Shown piece after piece: positions 17,012 to 25,584 of a stretch of 64,000 nucleotides of DNA; the stretch's first letter is position 1, and each line of letters opens with the position of its first letter. The DNA is from JADFRG01 sp036986135 (GTDB taxonomy: Bacteria > Chloroflexota > Anaerolineae > Anaerolineales > E44-bin32): the NCBI GenBank assembly GCA_036986135.1, contig BTQZ01000004.1:62001-126000 (forward strand), given 5' to 3'. Both the position numbers and the translations under genes were made by a program. The notes under the pieces were generated by a model, which was not told the origin of the DNA, searched no databases, and was given only the letters and a program-made list of their open reading frames with translations.

Positions 17012-18946
17012 TTGAGATCCCCTTCAAAAGCAAGGCGTCCCATATCCGAACAACCCAAACCATGGCGAAACCCCAAGGTGCTGACCTCCCTGGCCTCTGG
17101 TCTGCTGCTGCTGGTCGGCTGGCTGATCGGGTTGGCTGGCGCGCCGGAGATCGCCTCGACAGCGATCTACGCGACTGCCATCCTCATCGGCGGCTACTAC
17201 TTTGGCCGCGAGGCGCTGGAGGAGCTGATCTTCAAGCGCGAGATCGGCATCGAGCTGTTGATGAGCATCGCCGCGCTCGTAGCCGCCATTATGGGACAGC
17301 CCGCCGAGGGAGCCATGCTGGTGTTCCTGTACTCCATTTCGGAGGCCGCGGAGGAATACGCCGAGGAAAAAACTCGTTCATCCATCCGGGCCTTGATGGA
17401 CCTGGCGCCAAAGACGGCGCTGGTGCGTCGCGGGGATCGTGAAGTCGAGATTCCGGTCGAGGATTTGGCGCTCGGCGACATTTTCATCGTCAAACCCGGG
17501 CAATCCATCGCCACAGACGGCAGAATCCTGATTGGTGACTCAAGCGTCAACCAGGCTCCGGTCACCGGTGAGAGTGTACCGGTTGAAAAGCAGACCGGCG
17601 ACACGGTCTTCGCCGGCAGTATCAACGGCGAGGGCGCGCTCGAGGTGCGCGCCATCAAGACCGCTGCGGACAACACCCTCAGTCGCATCATACACATGGT
17701 GGAGGAAGCCCGGGAAAGAAAAGGCAAAAGCCAGCGCTTCATCGATCGCTTTGGCGAACGCTACAGCCCAGCGATCCTGCTGGTTGGGGTGCTGATCGCC
17801 CTCTTACCGCCGCTGCTTTTTGGCGTTGACTGGACGACCTCGATCACCCGCGCCACCGTGTTCATGGTCGCTGCGGCACCCTGCGCACTGGTGATCTCCA
17901 TCCCGATCACCCTCGTGGCCTCACTGGGAACCGGTGCCAGGCAGGGGGTGCTGATAAAGGGCGGGATGTACTTGGAGGAATTAGCAAAGGTACGGGTTGT
18001 GGCAATGGACAAGACCGGTACCCTGACGCGCGGCGAGCCGGATGTGACAGACGTGCTTGTGTGCCATCAGGAACAGGAGGGGCTGCCGACCTCACCTCAA
18101 CAGGTGCTATCCCTGGCGGCAGGCGTCGAGCGGCTCAGTGAACACCCCCTGGCGCGAGCCATCGTCCGGTACGCCGAATCGCAGACGGAGGTTCCCGCGG
18201 AGACCCGAGAATTTCAGTCGCTCACTGGCGCTGGCGCAGTGGCACATTCGAACGGCACCACGGTATACGTCGGCAGCCCTGAGTTGTTCGACCGTCGCCT
18301 GGGTGTGTCGCTCGACAGCGCTTGGGGCGACATCCGCCGCCTACAGGAGGAAGGCAAGACAGTGGTCGTCGTGGGGGACCAAGATCAACCTTGGGGCCTG
18401 ATCGGCATCCGTGACAACCTCAGGCCGAACGCACGCCAGGCCATCCACGCGCTACATGAATCGGGCGCGCAGAAGGTCGTCATGCTTACCGGTGATAACG
18501 CCCGCACGGCCCGGGCCCTTGCCCACGAAGTAGGAATCGATGAGTTCCACGCCCAGCTCAAGCCAGAGGACAAAGTGGTCAAGGTGCGCGAGCTGTCCGA
18601 GCGCTACGGACACGTGGCAATGGTTGGCGACGGCGTGAATGACGCGCCCGCGCTGGCCGAGGCTACGGTGGGGGTGGCAATGGGCGCAGCCGGAACAGAT
18701 GTGGCGCTGGAAACTGCCGACGTAGCGCTGATGGCCGATGATCTCGAAAAGCTAGCCTACGCTCTGCAGCTGGCGAAGCGCAATCAGTCCGTGGTTAACC
18801 AAAACCTTGTGCTCTCTGCCATCGTAATCAGTACGCTGGTGATCGGCGCCGTTGTGGGATGGCTCACCCTCCCGCTCGCCATATTGGGGCATGAGATCAG
18901 CGAGTTCGTTGTGATCGGCAACGGCCTGCGGATGTTGCGCTCCTAA
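17012..18946 (+). CDS. heavy-metal P1B-type ATPase with APC motif (Cd/Zn/Co-type exporter)
   Basis: 644 aa, starting with TTG at 17012 because no ATG/GTG lies upstream of the first helices. No N-terminal HMA domain. Core motifs: the TGES loop (VTGESVPV), APCALVISIP in the metal-site helix (C291), the phosphorylated Asp D333 in DKTGTLTRGEP, SEHPLARAI, MLTGDN and GDGVNDAPALA. The APC variant replaces CPC, and the last helices have GHEISEF.VIGNGLRML, resembling the HEG.T region of the SPC-type (P1B-4) group. Given the CmtR-like regulator just upstream, Cd/Zn/Pb efflux is the best guess. Confidence 0.9.
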   Translation: MRSPSKARRPISEQPKPWRNPKVLTSLASGLLLLVGWLIGLAGAPEIASTAIYATAILIGGYYFGREALEELIFKREIGIELLMSIAALVAAIMGQPAEGAMLVFLYSISEAAEEYAEEKTRSSIRALMDLAPKTALVRRGDREVEIPVEDLALGDIFIVKPGQSIATDGRILIGDSSVNQAPVTGESVPVEKQTGDTVFAGSINGEGALEVRAIKTAADNTLSRIIHMVEEARERKGKSQRFIDRFGERYSPAILLVGVLIALLPPLLFGVDWTTSITRATVFMVAAAPCALVISIPITLVASLGTGARQGVLIKGGMYLEELAKVRVVAMDKTGTLTRGEPDVTDVLVCHQEQEGLPTSPQQVLSLAAGVERLSEHPLARAIVRYAESQTEVPAETREFQSLTGAGAVAHSNGTTVYVGSPELFDRRLGVSLDSAWGDIRRLQEEGKTVVVVGDQDQPWGLIGIRDNLRPNARQAIHALHESGAQKVVMLTGDNARTARALAHEVGIDEFHAQLKPEDKVVKVRELSERYGHVAMVGDGVNDAPALAEATVGVAMGAAGTDVALETADVALMADDLEKLAYALQLAKRNQSVVNQNLVLSAIVISTLVIGAVVGWLTLPLAILGHEISEFVVIGNGLRMLRS

Positions 18947-19130
18947 GCCCTGTACGCTCCATATCTGTAATCGGTGACCGGGCTCACAGCCTGCCAGGCC
19001 GCCAGCCTGACCCCGTCCGTCCCGCCCCTACCGCGACCAATCTGCCCGCTATGACATCGCTCATGACTTCAGGCCAGATCCAGAGATTCATCGAGGTCCG
19101 AAGTCTTCCCGAATCACCATCGACGATCGC

Positions 19131-19194
19131 TTGACACCGGCCACATATGAATGTAATATCGTGTCATATCTGAATAATTGTTCAGATATCACAC
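19131..19194 (+). promoter_or_regulatory. promoter plus SmtB/ZiaR-type operator of the first ArsR gene
   Basis: TTGACA (19131-19136), a 17-nt spacer and TAATAT (19154-19159) form a near-consensus sigma-70 promoter. Directly after it, a dyad at 19161-19194 has 14-bp arms with a single mismatch, core ATATCTGAA-TAATTG-TTCAGATAT, the style of 12-2-12 boxes bound by SmtB/ZiaR sensors. Bound repressor would block initiation. Confidence 0.8.
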
Positions 19195-19195
19195 T

Positions 19196-19516
19196 ATGAC
19201 ATCGGATAAGAAAAACGCGGCTCGGGATGTGCTGGACGAGCAGATTGCTGCCCAGACGGCCGAGCTGTTTCGTGCATTGAGCGACACGAGCCGCGTACGT
19301 ATCATTTCTGCGCTGGCAGAGGGAGAAATGAACGTGGGCCCATTGGCAGAGGCTGTGGGCATCAGCGAGTCGGCGGTCTCACACCATTTGCGCGGGCTAA
19401 GGCAGATGCGGATGGTCCGCGCCCGGAAAGCGGGGCGCGAAGTCTTCTACAGCCTAGACGACGATCACATCGTCGATTTGTTCAAGCGTGGGCTAGATCA
19501 TGTACTGCATGGCTGA
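19196..19516 (+). CDS. ArsR/SmtB-family zinc sensor (alpha-5 site type), copy 1
   Basis: 106 aa from ATG 19196. The winged helix includes ESAVSHHLRGLRQM. The C-terminal helix carries D89-x-H91-x10-H102-x2-H105, the alpha-5 zinc site pattern of SmtB, CzrA and ZiaR. No alpha-3N cysteines. It would repress until zinc (or cobalt) binds. Its last codons overlap the next gene by 17 nt. The product is highly similar to the 51575-51889 product, and both are followed by a related small membrane protein. Confidence 0.9.
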   Translation: MTSDKKNAARDVLDEQIAAQTAELFRALSDTSRVRIISALAEGEMNVGPLAEAVGISESAVSHHLRGLRQMRMVRARKAGREVFYSLDDDHIVDLFKRGLDHVLHG

Positions 19517-19829
19517 CAGGGATATCGCCCCGCGCACAATCTTGCGGGTCATTGTCCTTCTGATCCTGATTCTGCTGCTGCTGAGTATCCTGGGCCACTA
19601 CGCCGGCGACGCATTTGCGCCTTCACCAGTCCCCATGTCATCAACGCTGCAAGGCTCAATGGGCGCGAACACGCTGATCGCTCATCCGGTCCACTACGCC
19701 TTATCTTGGGCTTGGACCGTAGGCCTGGGAATGCTCATCGGCCTTATTTTCAAATTGGCGATGCCCTTTCAGTTCGACGCTTCTAGATCCTTCCCTCCTC
19801 CAGATCGCCCCCCAATCATCACTTCTTGA
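19500..19829 (+). CDS. small two-helix membrane protein of the SmtB-associated family, copy 1
   Basis: 109 aa. Starts MYCMAD inside the end of the zinc sensor gene. One helix (about 14-32) ends in SILGHYAGDAF; a second lies at about 65-85 after HYALSWAW; the C-terminus is Pro-rich (PPPDRPPIITS). The shared residues with copy 2 (51232-51591) are MYC.AD, LLGHY..DA, a His before an ALS motif, and the PP..PPI tail. I do not recognise a described family. Conserved His and Asp near the membrane edge suggest a zinc-related role. Confidence 0.7.
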   Translation: MYCMADRDIAPRTILRVIVLLILILLLLSILGHYAGDAFAPSPVPMSSTLQGSMGANTLIAHPVHYALSWAWTVGLGMLIGLIFKLAMPFQFDASRSFPPPDRPPIITS

Positions 19830-19988
19830 TATCGATAAGCGCACTGTGTGCCCGCTGTACGGGTGATCCCCACCGCCCAGCGGGGCTGGGCCTGCTGACC
19901 TTCACGGTGCCGGAAAATCCCGTGCTGGTGTCACCGGCGGGGGTTATTGGACGAGGATCGACTTGCAGCAGCTGGGACACTAAGGAAC

Positions 19989-20897
19989 ATGACTGAAGCA
20001 GTGATGAAAGAGACATTGTCGGCCACGGCGGAGCACCGCCGGGCTTTGAGAATCACTTTCGCTCTCACTTTAGGTTACTTCGTCGTCGAGATCGTGGGAG
20101 GGATTCTGACGAACAGCCTGGCACTGTTGGCGGACGCGGCGCATATGCTCACAGATGTCGGCGGGCTAGGGCTGGCGCTGTTCGCCGCGTGGATGTCTCA
20201 GAAGCCGGCGACGCCTGACAAGACCTATGGCTACTACCGCGTCGAGATTCTCGCCGCGCTGGCGAACGCCTTGGCCCTGTTTCTCATCTCGTTCTATATC
20301 CTGTTCGAGGCATACCGCCGTTTTCAAGAGCCGCAGGAAGTGGCCAGCTTGCCGATGCTCGCCGTAGCAGTGGTCGGTCTGGCCGTGAATCTGGTCGGCA
20401 TTTGGCTTCTGCGGCGGGGCGCAGAGGAGAGCCTGAATGTGCGGGGCGCATTCCTGGAAGTCATCAGCGATACCCTTGGCTCCTTGGGGGTGATCATCGC
20501 CAGCTTGATCATGCTGACCACCGGCTGGTTTTACGCTGACCCGATTTTCAGTGTGCTGATCGGCGTGTTCATCCTCCCTCGGACCTGGGTGCTGATGAAG
20601 CAGGCGGTGAATGTCTTGCTCGAGGCTACGCCGGCACACATCAACTTGAAGGCGGTCGAGGAGGCGATGGGTGCCGTGCCTGGCGTCGAGGCGGTTCATG
20701 ATCTACACGTATGGACCATCACCTCGGGGTTGGAATCGCTGAGCGCCCATGTGGTGCTTGCCGATGAGATCGACTCGGGCGAGGCGCAGGCAATTCTGGA
20801 GACGCTTAGCGCGCGGCTGAAAGAGGAATTCAGCATCGACCACACTACGCTGCAACTGGAACATGCCAGTTTGGCGGGAAGCGAAACACGACTGTGA
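19989..20897 (+). CDS. cation diffusion facilitator (CzcD/ZitB-type zinc exporter)
   Basis: 302 aa from the ATG at 19989 (AAGGA upstream). Six membrane helices and a C-terminal cytoplasmic domain. Helix II has the metal motif LADAAHMLTD and helix V has FLEVISDTLGS, a known variant of the HxxxD site found in CzcD-like proteins. The C-terminal domain includes VEAVHDLHVWTITSG. By family it exports Zn(II), and in some cases Cd or Co, in exchange for protons. Placement after the SmtB-like sensor fits zinc control. Confidence 0.93.
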   Translation: MTEAVMKETLSATAEHRRALRITFALTLGYFVVEIVGGILTNSLALLADAAHMLTDVGGLGLALFAAWMSQKPATPDKTYGYYRVEILAALANALALFLISFYILFEAYRRFQEPQEVASLPMLAVAVVGLAVNLVGIWLLRRGAEESLNVRGAFLEVISDTLGSLGVIIASLIMLTTGWFYADPIFSVLIGVFILPRTWVLMKQAVNVLLEATPAHINLKAVEEAMGAVPGVEAVHDLHVWTITSGLESLSAHVVLADEIDSGEAQAILETLSARLKEEFSIDHTTLQLEHASLAGSETRL

Positions 20898-20904
20898 AAA
20901 AGAG

Positions 20905-23124
20905 ATGATTCTCAAAAACCTTCTGCGACGTAAGGCTCGGACCGCGCTGACGTTGATCGGGGTCGCCATCGGTGTGGCGGCCATCGTCGCCCTGGGAGCT
21001 ATCGGCTCCGGGCTGACAGACAAGTTCGACGAATTGCTCACCGCCGGCGGGGCCGACCTGACTGTGCTGCAGGCCGGCGCGTCCGAGGCCTTCTTCAGCG
21101 CCGTGGACGTGAACCTGGCCGGAGATATCGCCGCCGTTCCCGGCGTGGCGCAGGTAGAGGGTGTACTGTTGGGCGTGCTGCCGGTCTCTGGCTCGCCTTA
21201 TTTTCTGGTTTATGGCTACGATCCGGCCGGCGCGGGAATCGAGCGTTTCACGGTCACCGAGGGACGCGAGCTGGCGGCTCCCGACGAGATCTTGCTCGGC
21301 CGAATCGCCGCCGGCGGTCTGGGAATCTCTCCCGGAGACAGTATTGCACTCGGGGGGAGCACCTTCCAGGTGTCCGGCCTGTATGAGACAGGCATAACCT
21401 GGGAGGATGGCGGCGCATTGCTCACCCTGGCCGGAGCTCAGAAGATCCTCAAGAAGACGGATCAAGTCAGCATATTCCAGGTCTGGCTGGCACCGGGGGC
21501 AGACGGTGAAGCAGTGCGGCAACGCATCGAAGCGGGAATCCCGGACGTCGGCGTGCTGCGCGCCAGCGAGGTGGCCGAGAACACCGAGGACATACAGGTG
21601 ATCGGCGCGATGGCCTGGGCCATCGCCTTCATCGCGATCGTGGTGGGCGGCCTGGGCATGATGAACGCCATACTCATGAGCGTCTTCGAGCGCACGCGGG
21701 AGATCGGCGCGCTGCGCGCGCTGGGCTGGTCTCGGTGGGATGTGCTCACCATGATCCTGGGTGAGGCGCTTACGCTGAGCGCCCTGGGATGGGCCGCCGG
21801 CATCCTTATGGCTTGTGTCTTGCTGGCGTACTTGGGCAGCACCGCTTCGGGCCAACTGCTGGGCGGCGAAATCACGTTCGGCTTGCTGTTCCAATCGGTG
21901 GCGGTGACTTTTTTCCTTGGCACGGTGGGAGGTCTTTACCCCGCCTGGCGGGCAGCCCGGATGGCCCCGGCCGATGCGCTGCGTGCCGAGGGCGGCAACC
22001 TCCGCCCCCCTCCGCGCTGGATCCCCATACCAGTTTTGCGAGATGCACTGCGCAATAGGACACGCGGGATACTGACCCTGGGCGGCGTCGCACTGGGGGT
22101 CGCCGTGGTGGTTGCCCTGGTTGGCCTGGGGGAAGGCTTCGTGGGGCAATATAAACAAGTGTCGACGGCCGACGACACGGACTTGGTGCTTCGTCAGGCG
22201 GATGTCATCGACATTTCTCTCAGCGCGCTGGACGGTGAGAGCGTTGGCGCCTGGCTGTCGGACCAGCCACAGGTGGCTGAACTAGCCGGGCAGATTATCG
22301 GCTTCACCAGCGTGCCGGCTTCCCCATACTTTCTCATCTTCGGCGTTGAGCCAGATGCCTATATCACCGGACGCTACCAGATCACGGAGGGCCGGACGCT
22401 GCGCGGCGGGAGGGAAATCATTATCGGCCGCCAGGCCTCACGCGTGATGGAGTTGGGGGTGGGTGACGAACTCTCCCTGTTCAACGAGCGCTTTCCCATC
22501 GTGGGCATCTTCGAGACCGGCGTGCCCATGCAGGACGGTGCGGCGGTGATGCCCCTGGCCGAAGCCCAGCAGGTCATGCGCCGCCCTGGCCAAGTCACGC
22601 TTTATTTCCTGAGACTGCGCGATCGAGATCAGGCGGATGAGTTCATCGCCGCGATCCAGACTCGTTTCCCGGAGGTTATGTCCTCGCGCGCGGCGGAGTT
22701 CTTTGAAAACACTCGGGACATCCAGATGGTGCGTGGCCTGGAATGGGGGCTGGGAGTGATCGCCTTGCTCGTGGGCGGAGTTGTGATGCTGAACACCACG
22801 GTGATGAGCGTTTACGAGCGCCGGCGCGAGATCGGCACACTGCGAGCCTTGGGCTGGAGCCGGCTGGCTGTGCTGAGAAAGGTGTCCGGTGAGGCTCTGG
22901 CACTCAGCATCAGCGGCGGACTGCTGGGACTGCTCCTGGGACTGGGATTGGTGAGTCTGGCCCAGCTGGCGCCCGCCGCCCAACTGCTGGTCGGAGGCGC
23001 TTTCACCCCGGCGCTCCTGGCCCAGGCCCTGGGGCTGGCCGTCGGCCTGGGGCTGATCGGTGGAATCTACCCGGCCTGGCGGGCATCACGCCTGGCCCCG
23101 GCTGAGGCGCTGCGATACGAATAG
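20905..23124 (+). CDS. ABC transporter permease with two tandem FtsX/MacB_PCD units
   Basis: 739 aa from ATG 20905. Each half has an N-terminal helix (LLRRKARTALTLIGVAIG and ALRNRTRGILTLGGVALG), a MacB-like periplasmic domain and three C-terminal helices with GALRALGWSR or GTLRALGWSR followed by PAWRA.RMAPA.ALR or similar. The duplication makes one chain equivalent to a permease dimer. By family this would be a mechanotransmission or lipoprotein/peptide export permease. Its ATPase is encoded 10 nt downstream. Start is 8 nt after the CDF stop, so co-transcribed with zinc export genes. Confidence 0.9.
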   Translation: MILKNLLRRKARTALTLIGVAIGVAAIVALGAIGSGLTDKFDELLTAGGADLTVLQAGASEAFFSAVDVNLAGDIAAVPGVAQVEGVLLGVLPVSGSPYFLVYGYDPAGAGIERFTVTEGRELAAPDEILLGRIAAGGLGISPGDSIALGGSTFQVSGLYETGITWEDGGALLTLAGAQKILKKTDQVSIFQVWLAPGADGEAVRQRIEAGIPDVGVLRASEVAENTEDIQVIGAMAWAIAFIAIVVGGLGMMNAILMSVFERTREIGALRALGWSRWDVLTMILGEALTLSALGWAAGILMACVLLAYLGSTASGQLLGGEITFGLLFQSVAVTFFLGTVGGLYPAWRAARMAPADALRAEGGNLRPPPRWIPIPVLRDALRNRTRGILTLGGVALGVAVVVALVGLGEGFVGQYKQVSTADDTDLVLRQADVIDISLSALDGESVGAWLSDQPQVAELAGQIIGFTSVPASPYFLIFGVEPDAYITGRYQITEGRTLRGGREIIIGRQASRVMELGVGDELSLFNERFPIVGIFETGVPMQDGAAVMPLAEAQQVMRRPGQVTLYFLRLRDRDQADEFIAAIQTRFPEVMSSRAAEFFENTRDIQMVRGLEWGLGVIALLVGGVVMLNTTVMSVYERRREIGTLRALGWSRLAVLRKVSGEALALSISGGLLGLLLGLGLVSLAQLAPAAQLLVGGAFTPALLAQALGLAVGLGLIGGIYPAWRASRLAPAEALRYE

Positions 23125-23134
23125 GAGACCTGCG

Positions 23135-23926
23135 ATGCACGATCCCAATGCAGTCGTGGAGACCCACGACCTGACCAAAGAGTACAGCAACGGCGCCCGA
23201 GTGCGCGCGCTGGAGGCGGTGAATCTGACCGTGATGCGCGGCGACCTGGCCGCGATCATGGGGCCGTCGGGAAGCGGCAAATCCACCCTGCTGAATCTGA
23301 TCGGCGCGCTCGATCGACCAACGACCGGCACGGTGTGCGTCAACGGTCGCGACCTGGCCACCGTAAGCAAGCTAGATCGTTTTCGCTCCCGCGAGGTAGG
23401 CTTTGTCTTCCAATTGCACAACCTGATCCCAACCTTGACCGCGGTCGAGAACGCGGCGGTGCCTATGCGCGGGCAGGGCCTTGCGCGTCGCGAACGGGAA
23501 CAGCGCGCTCGATTCCTGCTGGGCCAAGTCGGGCTGGAAGACCGTGCCGATGCCTACACCGCCCAGCTCTCGGGAGGCGAGAGACAGAGAGTGGCCATCG
23601 CGCGTGCTCTGGCCAACCGCCCCTCGCTTATCCTGGCCGACGAGCCAACGGGCAACCTGGATAGTGAGAGCGGTCGAGAAGTGGTGGATTTGTTTCGCCG
23701 CCTCAACGGGGAGGAAGGCGTTACGGTGGTCATCGTCACACATGATCCCATGATGGCTTTGTCCTGCCGGCGCATCGTCACCCTGCGAGACGGCCAGGTG
23801 AACCTGGACGAGGTGGTGGATCAGACTTATGAGAAGGAGATCGAGCACATCCGCGAAACTCCCTTGGGCCGGCTGTTTCTCGGCCGGACGACACCGAGGG
23901 ATGCGAGGACGGCCGTCCTGACTTGA
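23135..23926 (+). CDS. ABC transporter ATP-binding protein, LolD/MacB type
   Basis: 263 aa from ATG 23135 (AGGAG upstream). Walker A GPSGSGKST, Q-loop VFQLHNLIP, signature LSGGERQRVAIARAL, Walker B LILADEPTGNLD and the H-loop VTHD are intact. It pairs with the tandem FtsX permease just upstream. The C-terminal tail beyond the NBD (about 35 residues, including IEHIRETPLG) is longer than in LolD. Substrate unknown. Confidence 0.93.
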   Translation: MHDPNAVVETHDLTKEYSNGARVRALEAVNLTVMRGDLAAIMGPSGSGKSTLLNLIGALDRPTTGTVCVNGRDLATVSKLDRFRSREVGFVFQLHNLIPTLTAVENAAVPMRGQGLARREREQRARFLLGQVGLEDRADAYTAQLSGGERQRVAIARALANRPSLILADEPTGNLDSESGREVVDLFRRLNGEEGVTVVIVTHDPMMALSCRRIVTLRDGQVNLDEVVDQTYEKEIEHIRETPLGRLFLGRTTPRDARTAVLT

Positions 23927-23982
23927 TGGCAGCCAATATGCTGGCCGGCGCACCACAGCCATGAGCATTCGCCTGGCATCTA

Positions 23983-24414
23983 CTATCCGTCCGGTTTGAG
24001 CTGGCGATTCTCGATGATGTGACAGAGGTGACCCTTGGCGGCCAGGGTCTCGAGCGGCAGGGCGGCAGCCTCGGCGTGCAGATCTCGCAGCTCGCGACGC
24101 AACTCACGCAAGTCCTCGATCTTGCGCTCAACCTGCTCGATCTTGTCTGAGATCAAATGCAGCACGTAGGGACAGGGAGCTTCGCCCGCTTCGCGAAAGC
24201 TCAGGACCTCACCGATCTCATCCAGCGACAGCTCCAGCGTCCGCGCCCTCCGGATGAAGTCGATGCGCTCCACGTCCGGCGCCCCGTACTGGCGGTATCC
24301 GCTCGGGGTGCGCTTCGGTTCGGGCAGCAGCCCGATTTCCTCGTAATAGCGGATGGTTTTGGGATTTAGATCTAGCTTCTGGGCTACCTGCCCAATTTGC
24401 AGTATCTCCGGCAT
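23983..24414 (-). CDS. MerR-family metal-responsive regulator
   Basis: 143 aa. The N-terminal MerR helix-turn-helix (IGQVAQKLDLNPKTIRYYEE) is followed by a long dimerisation coiled coil. Metal-binding candidates are C81 in APCPYV and the C-terminal GHLCH (H129, C131, H132), a spacing closer to ZntR/CadR/PbrR than to CueR. MerR activators bind between -35 and -10 boxes 19-20 nt apart; two such promoters with related dyads lie at 24705-24735 and 28135-28165, upstream of a CopZ-like and a copper-type ATPase gene. Copper is therefore the contextual guess, though the cysteine pattern leaves other metals open. Confidence 0.88.
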   Translation of the reverse strand: MPEILQIGQVAQKLDLNPKTIRYYEEIGLLPEPKRTPSGYRQYGAPDVERIDFIRRARTLELSLDEIGEVLSFREAGEAPCPYVLHLISDKIEQVERKIEDLRELRRELRDLHAEAAALPLETLAAKGHLCHIIENRQLKPDG

Positions 24415-24439
24415 ATCGACCGCTCACTCCTCCCGACGC

Positions 24440-24670
24440 TCATGCCAGCTCGACTTGGTAGCCGATCCGATCTAGTTCGGCTTTCACATTCTCGAGGTCA
24501 GTCTCATCTGGGGCCAGGCTGACCTGAATGGTCTGGGCCTTGTGGTCGGCCTTGACGGACTTCACGCCGGGCAGGTTTGAGAGCGTGAACTCGGCGGTGT
24601 GTTCGCAGCCGGCGCAGTGCAGAGTCTTCTGGCCAACGACTTTCAGTTTGAGCATGTTTATATCGGACAT
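24440..24670 (-). CDS. copZ: HMA-domain metallochaperone (CopZ-like)
   Basis: 76 aa from the ATG at 24670 (GGGGAAAATCGAG upstream); a longer frame to 24835 runs through the promoter and is rejected. One heavy-metal-associated domain with CxxC at C19-A-G-C22 and the typical LPGVKSVKAD region. By family it binds Cu(I), or another soft metal, and hands it to a P1B ATPase, probably the one at 25585-28071. It follows the MerR gene direction but has its own MerR-type promoter. Confidence 0.85.
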   Translation of the reverse strand: MSDINMLKLKVVGQKTLHCAGCEHTAEFTLSNLPGVKSVKADHKAQTIQVSLAPDETDLENVKAELDRIGYQVELA

Positions 24671-24704
24671 CTCGATTTTCCCCTTGTTGGTCGTATCGCT
24701 GGTC

Positions 24705-24735
24705 ACTAGGTACTTTCTAGTAACTGGAATGTTTA
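24705..24735 (-). promoter_or_regulatory. MerR-type promoter upstream of copZ-like gene
   Basis: Minus-strand reading: TAAACA (24735-24730), 19-nt spacer beginning TTCCAGTTACTAGAAAG, then CCTAGT (24710-24705). The spacer aligns with that of the ATPase promoter at 28135-28165 (shared ACATTCCAG). A second dyad with 8-bp arms and one mismatch (GTCACTAG, CTAGTAAC) spans 24702-24724. The -10 is poor, as expected for an activator-dependent promoter. Confidence 0.6.
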
Positions 24736-24961
24736 AGCTATGACTCATAGACGCAGCCAGGGCCGATTTCTTACCTTTCTTCGCGCCTCTGCGTATTGAT
24801 GGCCTGCGACCCCATTTACGTCTAAGAAAGGCCAACCGCCCAGCGGCGGCGCTTCGCCTGGAGACCGCTGATCTGGCCGCAAGACCTCCAAAATGCGTAA
24901 GCGGCGGATGCCGCAGGCTTGTGATTGCGAATCTCCTTCGGTCTTAATTCCCGTTGAAGCA

Positions 24962-25579
24962 CTACATCGGGCTGGGTTTGAATTCAATGGAGCCGCCCCA
25001 CCCACCCGCGAAATGGTGGGTTATCGCTTGCTCCCCCAAGCTGCGCTCCAGATCGGCCCGCTCGACAAATCTCATCTCAAATGGCTGCTCGACCCATTTG
25101 GCAACCTGACTCATCGGCCATGCCGGCTGCGACCAGAATAGAGCGAACGCGGCGCCCTTCGGGTCAAGCACGCGGCCGACTTCGTCGAAAACCTTGTGCG
25201 GTGGCCAGAGGTGGGACAAGGCCCAAGTTGAAATGACCAGATCAAAGGACCGATCGGCGAAGGGCAGGCGCCAGATGTCGCCCTGGAGGAAAGCCGCGGC
25301 CGTTTGGCCGTCCAGCTTGGCCTGAGCCTTCATCAGCATCGCCGGCGTCATGTCGAGGCCGACATAGCTGGCGAAGGGCAGTTCCAACCGTCGCAAGCGG
25401 GCAAGGTTGACGCCGGTGCCGCTCCCCAGATCGAGGATGCGCGTCTCGGGCGTCACGAGGCGGGGCAAGACCTCGCGCTCCAAATAAGCTTCTGCCCTTC
25501 CCATGATCCCCTTAGCCCATGCGCTTCGCACGCCGTCATAAAGCGGCGCTACGAGAGTGTAGATATCGACGATACTCAT
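24962..25579 (-). CDS. class I SAM-dependent methyltransferase
   Basis: 205 aa. A Rossmann-type methyltransferase with motif I ILDLGSGTGVNLARL, motif II VGLDMTPAML and the DIWRLPFADRSFDLV segment. This is the Methyltransf_11 type seen in ubiquinone/arsenite/small-molecule methylases. No signature Cys set of ArsM is present. It starts 5 nt after the copper-type ATPase gene, so it is in the metal operon; a role in metal(loid) methylation is possible but unsupported. Confidence 0.8.
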   Translation of the reverse strand: MSIVDIYTLVAPLYDGVRSAWAKGIMGRAEAYLEREVLPRLVTPETRILDLGSGTGVNLARLRRLELPFASYVGLDMTPAMLMKAQAKLDGQTAAAFLQGDIWRLPFADRSFDLVISTWALSHLWPPHKVFDEVGRVLDPKGAAFALFWSQPAWPMSQVAKWVEQPFEMRFVERADLERSLGEQAITHHFAGGWGGSIEFKPSPM

Positions 25580-25584
25580 TTTTT

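Noticed and set aside
20845..22158. 437-codon minus-strand frame opposite the ABC permease
   Set aside because: Composition is His/Gln-rich shadow of the FtsX-type gene; no family match.
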